From: Candidatus Bathyarchaeota archaeon
Lineage (GTDB): Archaea > Thermoproteota > Bathyarchaeia > TCS64
DNA length: 24,513 bases
NCBI GenBank assembly: GCA_003662205.1
Contig: QMXQ01000003.1
Location: forward strand, 1-24,513
Direction of reading: 5' to 3'
Shown piece by piece: positions 1-7,358 of the stretch. Position 1 is the stretch's first letter. The number at the start of each line of letters is the position of its first letter. The notes under the pieces were generated by a model. The model had not been told where the DNA came from and searched no databases. It worked only from the letters and a program-made list of their open reading frames with translations. A program made the position numbers and the translations under genes.

Positions 1-1
1 C

Positions 2-238
2 CTCTCCGACGCGGACAAGCTCGACGCGATGGGGGCGCTGGGCGTCTACCGAACCGCCATGTACAGCGCGGAGCATGGCCGCCCCGTAAATGAGTTCGTA
101 GTCCACTTCCACGAGAAGCTCCTGAAGCTGAGAAGCCGGATGTTCACCCCCGAGGCCCGGCGCATGGCGGAGTCGAGACACAGGTTCATGTTCGACTTCC
201 TAGCCCAGCTCGACAGGGAGCTGAAGCTGGAGACTTAA
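2..238 (+). CDS. HD-domain protein, C-terminal part (5' end outside window)
   Basis: The reading frame is open from the first bases of the window and ends at TAA 236-238, so this is the last 78 residues of a longer protein. It begins LSDADKLDAMGALGV. The D-A-D-K-L-D-A-G block followed by an Arg-rich helix is typical of the small HD-superfamily phosphohydrolases (YedJ-like), where the second Asp is a metal ligand. The catalytic HD pair itself would lie upstream and cannot be seen. The remaining helices (HEKLLKLRSRMFT, then ARRMAESRHRFM) match the usual C-terminal part of that family. The substrate is unknown. The gene converges with ubiX, and the two stop codons overlap by 4 bp (TTAA, 235-238). 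Confidence 0.8.
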   Translation, partial: LSDADKLDAMGALGVYRTAMYSAEHGRPVNEFVVHFHEKLLKLRSRMFTPEARRMAESRHRFMFDFLAQLDRELKLET

Positions 239-801
239 GCCCCACCGGTTGCCTCAGCCCACCGCCTGTAGAGGTCATGATCCAACCCCAACTGGTCCAG
301 GATCTTCCCAACGACGAAGTCGACCAGGTCTCCGATGGTTTCGGGTCTGTGGTAGAACCCGGGCATGGCGGGCAGGATCGTCACGCCGCGGCGGCTGAGC
401 TTCGCCATGTTCTCCAAGTGGATGGCGTTCAGCGGGGTCTCCCGGGGGACGACGATCAGGGGGCGCCGTTCCTTTAGCTGGACGTCGGCTGCCCGGGCGA
501 CGAGGTTCTCGCAGTAGCCTGAGGCGATGGCCGCGACGGTCTTCATCGACGCCGGGACGATGACCATGCCGTCGACCCTGAAGGAGCCGCTCGTCACGGG
601 AGCGCTCAGATTCCGGGGGTCATAGACGCGATCCGCCATCCCCTCCAAGATCCGAGGATCGTCTAGCTCGTGCTCCACGACGAACCTCGCGGATTCGCTG
701 ACGATCAGGTGGACCTCGACGCCTCTCTCCTTCAGCGCCTCGATGAGCCGTTTGCCGTAGATGGCGCCGCTGGCGCCCGTGATGGCCACGATCAGCCTCA
801 T
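235..801 (-). CDS. ubiX: Flavin prenyltransferase UbiX
   Basis: A 188-residue protein of normal family length. It starts at the ATG complementary to 799-801 (MRLIVAITGASGAIYG); the open frame extends further upstream, but that part is non-homologous and overlaps the next gene. Visible UbiX hallmarks are the N-terminal GASGAIYG flavin loop (residues 9-16), VPASMKTVAAIASG in the middle, and VPRETPLNAIHLENM near residue 130. The family attaches a dimethylallyl group to reduced FMN, making the prenylated cofactor used by UbiD-type decarboxylases. No ubiD gene is seen in this window. The gene is divergent from the racemase-family gene at 899 with about 100 bp between, and its stop overlaps that of the HD gene. 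Confidence 0.93.
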   Translation of the reverse strand: MRLIVAITGASGAIYGKRLIEALKERGVEVHLIVSESARFVVEHELDDPRILEGMADRVYDPRNLSAPVTSGSFRVDGMVIVPASMKTVAAIASGYCENLVARAADVQLKERRPLIVVPRETPLNAIHLENMAKLSRRGVTILPAMPGFYHRPETIGDLVDFVVGKILDQLGLDHDLYRRWAEATGGA

Positions 802-898
802 CCCCCGACGCCCCCGTAAACGTTGCCCCGCGGCGTTTAAAAGGGTCGTCATAAACCTTTTGAGAGGTAAGCTCCCATCGGATGTGGAGGCTGCGTTT

Positions 899-1531
899 TT
901 GAAGATCCGAATCATTGTCCCCATAACCGGATTATCCAAGGCGGCCGTGGAGGAGAGGCTGAGGTATCTGAGGGAGATCGCGGACCCGGGGACCGAGGTC
1001 GACGCGGTCCAGATCGCCAAGGGCCCTCCAGCCATCGAGTCGGAGGTGGACGCTGTCGAGGCCTCCCTGGAGGTCCTCAGGCTCGTGAGGGAGGCGGAGG
1101 AAGAGGGCTGCGACGCCGTGATCATCTGGTGTGAGGGAGACCCTGCCCTCGATGCGGCGAGGGAACTCGTCGACATCCCCGTCATTGGGCCGGGGGAGTC
1201 CATGAGGCTGCTGGCGTCCATGCTGGGGAAGAAGCCATGCAGAGTAACGCCGGAGATACCCGTCCTAGAGATGCGGAGAGACCTGGAAAGGACGACGGAG
1301 GCAATCCGGTCCCTCGTGGAATCCAAGCTGGAGAAGGGCGAGGGGGACGCTTTCTACCTCGGCTGCCTCGCACTGTGGGGGCTCGGGAAACCCCTGAGAG
1401 AGGCGCTGGGCGTCCCCATCTTGGACGGGGCTGAGGCATCGCTCAGGATGGCAGAGGTCGCCGTCAAGATGAGGCTCCGCCACAGCAGAGCGGCCTACCC
1501 CAAGTATCCTCCAGCACACAGAATAGAGTAG
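899..1531 (+). CDS. Asp/Glu/hydantoin racemase family protein
   Basis: 210 residues, matching the Asp/Glu/hydantoin racemase superfamily. The N-terminal strand KIRIIVPITGLS is followed by AVIIWCEGDPALDAARE and IPVIGPGESM, the region carrying the first catalytic Cys in the family. A second Cys lies in YLGCLALWGLG, where relatives have GCTG or GCxGM. Both candidate catalytic cysteines are therefore present, although the second motif is divergent. The start is a TTG at 899 with GGAGG at 886-890, 8 nt upstream. The open frame extends to 761, but that part overlaps ubiX and lacks family similarity; an in-frame GTG at 884 is an alternative. Relatives racemise amino acids or hydantoins, or act on maleate-like acids; the substrate here cannot be assigned. 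Confidence 0.82.
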   Translation: MKIRIIVPITGLSKAAVEERLRYLREIADPGTEVDAVQIAKGPPAIESEVDAVEASLEVLRLVREAEEEGCDAVIIWCEGDPALDAARELVDIPVIGPGESMRLLASMLGKKPCRVTPEIPVLEMRRDLERTTEAIRSLVESKLEKGEGDAFYLGCLALWGLGKPLREALGVPILDGAEASLRMAEVAVKMRLRHSRAAYPKYPPAHRIE

Positions 1532-1550
1532 CGGATGGCCGAGAACGGCG

Positions 1551-1841
1551 TCAACCCTGCTCCGGCTCGGTCTCCGGCGGCTTCCGGGCCTGAGGCGGCC
1601 TAGAGGGATTGATGCAGATATAGAGGATGTTGTTCCCCCTGATGAAGACATCCCCATAGTTCGCGACGAGGCCGTCGCTGTTGTACTCCTTCGCCCCCTT
1701 CAGCATGATGTTCATGTACCCGTCCGCCCTCGTCATCCTACCCCAGTACTCCGCCCGGCTCTTCAGGTGTATTATGACGTTGCTCCCAACGCTCTTTATG
1801 AGCACGTTCAACGGCTTCCTGCTCGGCTCCAAACCAGACAC
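1551..1841 (-). CDS. Sm-like (Lsm) RNA-binding protein
   Basis: 96 residues. The Sm1 motif covers about residues 10-50 (KPLNVLIKSVGSNVIIHLKS, then a YMNIMLKGA-type strand) and the Sm2 motif is GDVFIRGNNILYI near residues 63-75. This is the compact Sm fold of archaeal Lsm proteins, which form rings that bind U-rich RNA in RNA processing and stability. A short Pro/Glu-rich tail (PPQARKPPETEPEQG) follows the fold and is probably disordered. The start is GTG at 1839-1841. A TATA-like element (TTTATA on the minus strand, 1877-1882) lies about 38 bp upstream, implying a very short leader. The gene runs convergently with the racemase-family gene, 19 bp away. Confidence 0.93.
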   Translation of the reverse strand: MSGLEPSRKPLNVLIKSVGSNVIIHLKSRAEYWGRMTRADGYMNIMLKGAKEYNSDGLVANYGDVFIRGNNILYICINPSRPPQARKPPETEPEQG

Positions 1842-1918
1842 CAGAGGAAAGGTCCAGATATAGACAGGCGCGTCGGTATAAATTATTTTCTGAAAGCCTA
1901 GATTGAACGAACAACGGG

Positions 1919-2470
1919 TCAGCCATCTACGGGCGCCGCGAAGGCTATCCAGTCCTTCACCCCGTCATCTCGAACGATGGACCTCGGAGTCAAGCCCGAG
2001 GCGTTCAACAACTGCTCGAAGACGGAAAAGGTGAACGCTTTCTTCAGGGCCGTGACGACGACCTCTGAGCCAGATCGGGCCACCCTCCTGATCTCCGCTA
2101 GGGTGCGCCTCGGCTCCGTGTTCTGGATGAGGGTGACGGCGAACACTTTATCGAAGACCCCGCCCCTGAAGGGGAGACGCTCCGCGTCGGCCTGGATGAG
2201 GTGGACCCGCTGCCTGTTCCTCAGCCGTGAGCGCGCCATCGAGAGGAGGCCGCCCGCCAGGTCCAAGCCCACGGCGGGGGTTTCCAGCCTCTCCAAAAGG
2301 AGACCCGTCCCGCAGCCATCGTCCAGCACGATGTCGCCGGCGGAGGACGCAACGTGCCTCAGTATCGCGTCGTATTTAGCCTCCTGCTCGAGCCGATATC
2401 TGAGGTCGTAGAGTTCTCCACCTAGGTTGTCGTAGGACTCGCGTATCTGCCTCTTGTCTTCGGCGTGCAT
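1919..2470 (-). CDS. Class I SAM-dependent methyltransferase
   Basis: 183 residues with the Rossmann methyltransferase core. Motif I is IVLDDGCGTGLLLERL (about 47-62), followed by the acidic strand end VGLDLAGGLL, the motif II/III region LIQADAERLPF, and VFDKVFAVTLIQNTEPRRTL as the post-core strand. This matches methyltransferase domain 11/25 proteins with a short archaeal-type N-terminal helix (YDNLGGELYDLRY). There is no target-recognition domain, so the substrate (small molecule, tRNA or protein) cannot be told. The start is ATG at 2468-2470, with a weak AGGATGA leader element. Upstream lies a dyad at 2510-2534 shared with the divergent nitrilase-family gene. Confidence 0.85.
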   Translation of the reverse strand: MHAEDKRQIRESYDNLGGELYDLRYRLEQEAKYDAILRHVASSAGDIVLDDGCGTGLLLERLETPAVGLDLAGGLLSMARSRLRNRQRVHLIQADAERLPFRGGVFDKVFAVTLIQNTEPRRTLAEIRRVARSGSEVVVTALKKAFTFSVFEQLLNASGLTPRSIVRDDGVKDWIAFAAPVDG

Positions 2471-2509
2471 GACTTCATCCTTGAAGGGGGTCTCCCCGTT
2501 TATTGCTTT

Positions 2510-2534
2510 ATTGTTCTAGAAACATGAGACAAAA
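2510..2534. repeat. Dispersed dyad, degenerate copy (family TTTGTCYC-N8-GRGACAAA)
   Basis: The sequence ATTGTTCTAGAAACATGAGA followed by CAAAA lies in the divergent spacer between the methyltransferase and nitrilase starts. Compared with the reverse complement of the dyad at 4738-4761 plus one flanking base, 21 of 25 positions agree, including the central AGAAACATG. The stem is imperfect here (one mismatch and two wobble pairs). A regulator-binding site or small RNA hairpin are both possible; see the copies at 4738 and 19567. Confidence 0.5.
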
Positions 2535-2638
2535 AGGGGAGGACGACTCTAACCAGGTGCTCATAACGTTAAATAGCCTGGGCTCCATACCCTCGTTTTG
2601 GTGGTTCTTTGGGTGAAACGGGCGACTGGGAGAGTCCC

Positions 2639-3488
2639 GTGAAGATCGGGTGCTGTCAGATTGAGCCCCAGGTCGGTCATAAGGAGGAGAACGTGGAGAA
2701 GACCCTGCGATTCGCCGGGGAGGCCGCCGGTCAGGGCGCTGATCTCATCGTCCTCCCGGAGCTCGCGAACACGGGCTACGTCTTCAACACCCGCGGCGAG
2801 GCTTATCGGCTCTCGGAGGAGGTTCCAGGTGGCGAGACCACCCGGCTTTGGGAGGAGTTCGCGAAGGAGCATCGCGTCTATCTCGCGGCGGGTATAGCGG
2901 AGCGGGAGGGCGGCAGGCTCTACAACTCGTCGGTGCTCATCGGGCCCAAGGGCTACATCGGCAAATACCGGAAGCTCCACCTGTGGAACAGGGAGAAGCT
3001 GTTCTTCGAGCCGGGGGGACCTCGGCCTGCCGGTGTTCCACACGCCCGTGGGCCGGCTGGCGATGTACGTTTGTTATGATATGTGGTTCCCCGAGGTGAC
3101 TCGCATCTACGCGCTGCAGGGCGTCGATGTGATCCTCAACATCACTAACTGGGTCTCCTCGGAGAGGGGGGCGGAGGACAGCCGCCTGACGGAGGCGGTC
3201 TGCGTCGCCCAGGCCCATCTCAACGCCGTCTTCATCGCCGCGGCCGATCGCGTCGGCGTCGAGCGCGGGCAGCCCTTCCTCGGCAGGAGCATGATCGTCT
3301 CGCCGAGGGGCGAGCTTCTCGCGGGGCCAGCCAGCCACGACCGGGAGGAGGTCATCCTCGCCGAGTGCAACCTCGTGGAGTCACGTCTCAGGAAGCGGAA
3401 GACGCGGCTGAACCACATCGTGCTGGACCGTAGGACCGACGTCTACGATGTCCTCCTGGGGTATGAGGATATCCCCTTCAGGTGGTAG
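2639..3488 (+). pseudogene. Nitrilase-family carbon-nitrogen hydrolase, frameshifted
   Basis: Two adjacent reading frames together make one complete nitrilase-superfamily amidase of about 282 residues. The Glu-Lys-Cys triad is visible: E41 in VLPELANTGY, K112 in KYRKLHLW, and C145 in YVCYDMWFPE (numbered after repair). The first frame reads through FFEPGG and then loses homology; the second resumes at GDLGLPVFHTPVG. The junction is the six-G run at 3013-3018. Five Gs would restore FEPGDLGLPVF, the expected family sequence, so one extra G is the simplest explanation, either a sequencing/assembly error or a real mutation. The chosen start is GTG 2639 with GGGAG six bases upstream. The CYDMWFPE motif resembles N-carbamoylputrescine and beta-ureidopropionate amidases, but the substrate is not proven. 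It converges with the amidinotransferase-family gene. Confidence 0.85.
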
Positions 3489-3549
3489 CGTCAGCCCTAG
3501 AAGACGGCGCTTGGAGAAAAGAAGAGGGTTGGATGCTTGAGGTGGGTGT

Positions 3550-4638
3550 TTAGTAGCTCTTCGGCTCGGGGTCCCTTATGAGGGAGCCGGCTGCGCAGTG
3601 GATGGAGCCGCTGTTTCTCGGCGCCACCAGGCTTGAGCACTCCACCTCGACGACCTCGACGCCTATGCTCTCCAGCCATTTCGTCGCCTTGGGGTTCCCT
3701 GTCGGCACCAGTATCTTCATGGGTTCGAGGACGACGCCGGTATCCGGCCCGCTTTTCCAGCCCCTCGCGTCGATGCGCGTCAGCTCGTCGGGTGGCACTA
3801 TGAACTGCCAGTCCATCTCCGCCTTCATCCACGCCACGAGGTTCGGGTCCAGGTATTTCGGGTCTTGGATGGATGTGTGCCGGTCTATCATGGCGTAGTG
3901 GCTCACGCCGAGGCGGCCGCCGTACCCCGGGCTGATCCTGATGTCGACCTCGGGGTCCTGCATCTTCACTATCCTGGCGAACTGCAAGTGGCCTGATTCG
4001 TTCGCGCGCATCACCTCGGGCTGGCAGGTGTTCGCGCGGGGATAGTGGACAGCTATGATGAGGTGCTTCTCGTCGAGCCAGCCGATGGAGCCGCCCTCGG
4101 CCATGCCCTTGCCGATGATCATGCCGACGACCGGGCATCCGATCTCCGCGAGGGTCTGATAGGTGGGGACCTCCTCCCCCCTGCGTATGTTGTCGTACAT
4201 GCGCAGGATGACCTGCCCGTAGACGGCGGGGTGACAGACGTCGTCTGTGTATATCGATTTCACCTGGTAGGGCGGGTCGTTGGGGTCGGGCTTCCTGATG
4301 ACGACCTCCACGCCCTCATCCTTGTATGCTTGGACAAGGTTCTCGTGGTGCTCGATCAGCTCGTCCAGGTCGGGCTTGAAGGACATTCTCCAGGCCCCCA
4401 GCGAAGTATCATGAGGCGGCCAGGGGGTGGGCTTGCCGACGCTCAGGAACTCCTTTCCGGGGCGATGGAGCAGCACCATACGGAGCTTCCCCACGATGGT
4501 GTTTGCCTTCCACTCCCTGCCCCAGTACTTCTCCAACTCGTCCTCGAAGTCCGCCAGAATCTGGGGGTGATATTTCTGATATATCTCGTGGAGCGTCTCG
4601 CCGCTCCCTTCCTTGAAGTATTCCTCCCTTGTTTTCAT
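3550..4638 (-). CDS. Amidinotransferase/arginine deiminase superfamily enzyme
   Basis: 362 residues of the guanidino-group-modifying superfamily (arginine deiminase, dimethylarginine hydrolase, glycine amidinotransferase). Visible landmarks are the core-domain opening VGKLRMVLLHRPGKEF (about 49-64), YTDDVCHP (130-137), EGGSIGWLDEKHLII (181-195), HYAMIDRHTSI (248-258) holding the candidate catalytic His, and the C-terminal catalytic Cys C348 in GSIHCAAGSL. A helical extension of about 45 residues precedes the core. Whether it hydrolyses arginine, a methylated arginine or another guanidine, or transfers an amidino group, cannot be read from sequence. The start is ATG at 4636-4638. A TTTTATAT box lies at about 4670-4678 on the minus strand, and a dyad sits at 4738-4761. 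Confidence 0.85.
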   Translation of the reverse strand: MKTREEYFKEGSGETLHEIYQKYHPQILADFEDELEKYWGREWKANTIVGKLRMVLLHRPGKEFLSVGKPTPWPPHDTSLGAWRMSFKPDLDELIEHHENLVQAYKDEGVEVVIRKPDPNDPPYQVKSIYTDDVCHPAVYGQVILRMYDNIRRGEEVPTYQTLAEIGCPVVGMIIGKGMAEGGSIGWLDEKHLIIAVHYPRANTCQPEVMRANESGHLQFARIVKMQDPEVDIRISPGYGGRLGVSHYAMIDRHTSIQDPKYLDPNLVAWMKAEMDWQFIVPPDELTRIDARGWKSGPDTGVVLEPMKILVPTGNPKATKWLESIGVEVVEVECSSLVAPRNSGSIHCAAGSLIRDPEPKSY

Positions 4639-4737
4639 GGAGATACCTGGGGTAGAGAGAGGTATGCTTGATATAAAAAACGGTTTGGATTCGCCAAAAT
4701 CGCACAGGCCTCTTGTTTGAAGGCTTGAAGCCCCTAT

Positions 4738-4761
4738 TTTGTCCCATGTTTCTGGGACAAA
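4738..4761. repeat. Dispersed dyad, perfect 8-bp stem with 8-nt centre
   Basis: TTTGTCCC-ATGTTTCT-GGGACAAA is a perfect 8-bp inverted repeat with an 8-nt centre. It lies between the end of the phosphohydrolase gene and the start of the amidinotransferase-family gene, about 100 bp upstream of the latter. The same architecture is found at 19567-19592, with one stem pair changed from C-G to T-A on both arms. A related degenerate copy is at 2510-2534. It has no U-run on either side, so a simple intrinsic terminator is unlikely. Confidence 0.7.
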
Positions 4762-4778
4762 TTCGGGGGTTCAGGCGT

Positions 4779-5579
4779 CTATAGCGTGCTCCCGTAAAGG
4801 CCCCAGAAGCTCACGACCTCCATGTCCTCGGGAATATCCAATCCGTGGTCTCCCCGTCCCGTCTCGGGGTTGATGTGGACGCCGTGATCAGAGGAGAACA
4901 GGATCAGACGGGTGTGATCCCGGTATCGGTTCAGGAAGGCCTCCGCCAGCCGCTTGAAGCTTCTCAGATGGTTTCTCATGGCTTTGAGCGCCTCCTCGCT
5001 CCGGGGCGTCGTTCTATGCATGGCGTCGTCGTACTCCTGATTGTAGACCAGGATGAAGTCATAGTCGCCGTCTCTCAGCAGCTGGAGAAAGCGGTCGTTG
5101 ACCTGTTGATCATATTCCTCGATGAAGTAGTCGATATTCCTGTTCAGGAAGATGCGGCTGATGCTGCTCTCCTCCACCGCGACTATCGCGACCCTCTTCC
5201 CCGGCCTCAGGAACGCGTCGAAGAGGGTGTCGCAGCTCAGCACGGGCTTCTCATACCTTCTTATACCGTGGGCTTCGGGGAGGGCGCCTGTGAACATGGA
5301 GGCGAAGCAGACGGGTGTCTTCGGCGGAAAAACCGACCGCAGCGGGACCCGAAGGGGAGCGAGCTCGATCACAGGCCTGAAATCCCCAGCGTAGTCCCGG
5401 AACAGCGCCTCGCCTACGGCGTCGGGCGCGTACACGAGGCACTTCTCAACTGGACGGCCTCCGATGAGCTCTCTCGCCGCATCCACGACGGACTGTATGA
5501 CTTCGCGCGTTGATAGCTCTGGGGGCGGGATTCCAACGAGCTTGCAGATGGTGGGCGTTACGGCGGTTATGTGCTGCAT
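4779..5579 (-). CDS. Alkaline phosphatase superfamily hydrolase (type I phosphodiesterase-like)
   Basis: 266 residues with the metal-binding skeleton of the alkaline phosphatase/nucleotide pyrophosphatase superfamily. The signs are YAPDAVGEAL (D53, first metal ligand), PPKTPVCFASMFTGALPEAHGI (86-106), where T88 or S94 sits at the nucleophile position, YDDAMHRTTP (183-192) with Asp and His as second-site ligands, FSSDHGVHIN (228-237), and GRGDHGLDIP (241-250). There is no signal peptide or membrane segment, so the enzyme is probably cytoplasmic. The natural phosphoester or phosphonate substrate is not identifiable. The start is ATG at 5577-5579. A TTTTATAA box on the minus strand at about 5600-5608 implies an almost leaderless transcript. 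The promoter is shared divergently with ilvD. Confidence 0.83.
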   Translation of the reverse strand: MQHITAVTPTICKLVGIPPPELSTREVIQSVVDAARELIGGRPVEKCLVYAPDAVGEALFRDYAGDFRPVIELAPLRVPLRSVFPPKTPVCFASMFTGALPEAHGIRRYEKPVLSCDTLFDAFLRPGKRVAIVAVEESSISRIFLNRNIDYFIEEYDQQVNDRFLQLLRDGDYDFILVYNQEYDDAMHRTTPRSEEALKAMRNHLRSFKRLAEAFLNRYRDHTRLILFSSDHGVHINPETGRGDHGLDIPEDMEVVSFWGLYGSTL

Positions 5580-5619
5580 GGTCTAACCAGCGTGCTCAGG
5601 TTATAAAATCTTGATCGGA

Positions 5620-5642
5620 TGAGGCTAGCTTTAATAGCCTCA
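5620..5642. promoter_or_regulatory. Inverted repeat over the ilvD promoter
   Basis: TGAGGCTA-gctttaa-TAGCCTCA is a perfect 8-bp inverted repeat with a 7-nt centre. The centre overlaps a TATA-like CTTTAATA about 27 bp upstream of the expected ilvD transcript start, which lies just before ATG 5661. It could be an operator that blocks the promoter, or chance structure; only one copy is seen. Confidence 0.45.
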
Positions 5643-5660
5643 AGCATCCTCCTTATCCTC

Positions 5661-7352
5661 ATGAATTCGCGAGCTCGGCACAGAAGCGCTAAGGTTTTCG
5701 ACGGGATCGACCGTAGCGTCCACCGCTCCCTTCTCAAGGGGTCGGGGCTGTCCGATGAGGACCTCGGGAAGCCCCTTATCGCGGTGGTCAACTCATGGAA
5801 CGAGATCGTCCCGGGCCACATCCACCTCGACAAGCTGGCTGCCCAGGTCAAGCGGGGCATCTTGGAGGCCGGCGGCACCCCCCTAGAGTTCAACACCATC
5901 GCCGTCTGCGACGGCATCGCCATGGGCCACGAGGGGATGAGGATGTCGCTACCCAGCCGGGAGCTCATCGCCGACTCCATCGAGGTGATGGTGGAATCCC
6001 ACGGCTTCGACGCCATGGTCTGCCTGACGACATGCGACAAGATCGACCCGGGGATGCTGATGGCCGCCGCCCGCCTCGATATCCCCACCATCTTCTGCCT
6101 CGGCGGCCCCATGGAGCCGGGATGCCCCAGCTGGGGGCGGTACAAGGGGCGGACCATCACAGTGCAGGAGCTCTTCGAGGTCCCCAGCCTGGTCAAGTCG
6201 GGGGAGATGAGCCGGGAGGAGGCCGCCTACCTGGAGGAGATATGCTGCGGAGGCCCCGGCGCCTGCGGGGGGATGTTCACCGCCAACTCTATGCAGTGCC
6301 TCATCGAGGCCATGGGTATGGCCCTCCCCTACATGGCGACGGCTCCCTCGACGAGCGCCCTGAGGGCGCGCCTCGCGGCTGAGACCGGGATGCAGATCAT
6401 GAGGCTCCTCGACGAGGGATTGACCCCGAGCCGTATCATGACTGAGGAGGTGTTCAGGAACGCCATCGCCGTGGACATGGCCCTCGGGGGCTCGACGAAC
6501 ACTGTTCTGCACCTGCCCGCCGTCGCCCATGAGCTCGGGCTGCGCCTGGATCTGGAGCTGTTCGACGAGATAAGCCGGAGGACGCCCCACCTCTGCAACA
6601 TGGCGCCGGCGGGCCCCTTCAAGATCAGCGACCTGCACGAGGCGGGGGGTATCCCAGCGGTCATCAGCGAGCTCGGCGGCCTCATCAGGCGGGATGTGAT
6701 CACCATTTCCGGGACCACGCTGGGCGAGAGCATTCGAGGCGCCAGAGTTGTGCGCAGGGAGGTGATCCGCCCCCGTTCCAACCCCGTTCACGAGGAGGGG
6801 GGGATCGCCGTCCTCCGGGGCAGCCTCGCGCCCGACGGGTGCGTCGCGAAGGTGGCGGCGATCAGCCCGAAGATGTGGCGGTTCAAGGGCGTCGCCAAGG
6901 TCTTCGACAGGGAGGAGGACGCCGTCGAGGCCATCCACCGCAGGGAGGTGGAGGAGGGCCACGCCGTGATCATCCGCTTCGAGGGGCCCAGGGGCGGTCC
7001 CGGGATGAGGGAGATGCTCACCGCCACCAGCGCCATCGTCGGCTACGGCCTGGACGAGGTGGTCGCCCTGATCACCGACGGCAGGTTCTCCGGCGCAACC
7101 CGAGGCCCCTGCATAGGCCACGTCTCGCCCGAGGCGGCGGCAGGAGGCCCCATCGCCCTCGTGGAGGACGGGGACACGATAGTCATAGACATTCAAGCGC
7201 GGAGGATCGATCTCCAAGTGCCGGAGAAGGAGCTGCAGCGACGCAGGGAGTCGTGGAACCCCCCCGAGCCCCGGGTGAAGCGGGGATATCTCGCCCGCTA
7301 CGCCGCCATGGTAACCTCCGCCGATAAGGGCGCGATCTTAAAAAAGACGTAG
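5661..7352 (+). CDS. ilvD: Dihydroxy-acid dehydratase IlvD
   Basis: 563 residues, normal length. The enzyme dehydrates 2,3-dihydroxy-isovalerate and 2,3-dihydroxy-3-methylvalerate to the 2-keto acids in valine, isoleucine and leucine synthesis. Diagnostic blocks are VCDGIAMGHEGMRMSLPSRE, CLTTCDKIDPGMLMAA with one cluster Cys, CCGGPGACGGMFTANSMQCL with another, and ITDGRFSGATRG near the C-terminus. The position that carries the first cluster Cys (PCN) in many [2Fe-2S] homologues is PGH here, so the cluster type cannot be assumed. The chosen start ATG 5661 (MNSRARHRSAKVFDG) fits the family; the frame extends 14 codons further upstream into the promoter. No other branched-chain genes are adjacent. 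It is convergent with tes, with only 6 bp between the stops. Confidence 0.95.
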   Translation: MNSRARHRSAKVFDGIDRSVHRSLLKGSGLSDEDLGKPLIAVVNSWNEIVPGHIHLDKLAAQVKRGILEAGGTPLEFNTIAVCDGIAMGHEGMRMSLPSRELIADSIEVMVESHGFDAMVCLTTCDKIDPGMLMAAARLDIPTIFCLGGPMEPGCPSWGRYKGRTITVQELFEVPSLVKSGEMSREEAAYLEEICCGGPGACGGMFTANSMQCLIEAMGMALPYMATAPSTSALRARLAAETGMQIMRLLDEGLTPSRIMTEEVFRNAIAVDMALGGSTNTVLHLPAVAHELGLRLDLELFDEISRRTPHLCNMAPAGPFKISDLHEAGGIPAVISELGGLIRRDVITISGTTLGESIRGARVVRREVIRPRSNPVHEEGGIAVLRGSLAPDGCVAKVAAISPKMWRFKGVAKVFDREEDAVEAIHRREVEEGHAVIIRFEGPRGGPGMREMLTATSAIVGYGLDEVVALITDGRFSGATRGPCIGHVSPEAAAGGPIALVEDGDTIVIDIQARRIDLQVPEKELQRRRESWNPPEPRVKRGYLARYAAMVTSADKGAILKKT

Positions 7353-7358
7353 AGACGC

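Noticed and set aside
235..1326. Open frame of 363 codons reaching far upstream of ubiX
   Set aside because: Only the last 188 residues are UbiX; the upstream part is low-complexity shadow of the racemase-family gene on the other strand.
3013..3018. Programmed frameshift at the six-G run in the nitrilase gene
   Set aside because: No stimulatory structure or family precedent is visible; a single extra base explains it more simply. Kept as a read-level check.
5949..7217. Long open frame antisense to ilvD (422 codons)
   Set aside because: The composition (His, Asp, Gly, Leu-rich, no domains) is that of a high-GC shadow; ilvD on the other strand is unambiguous.
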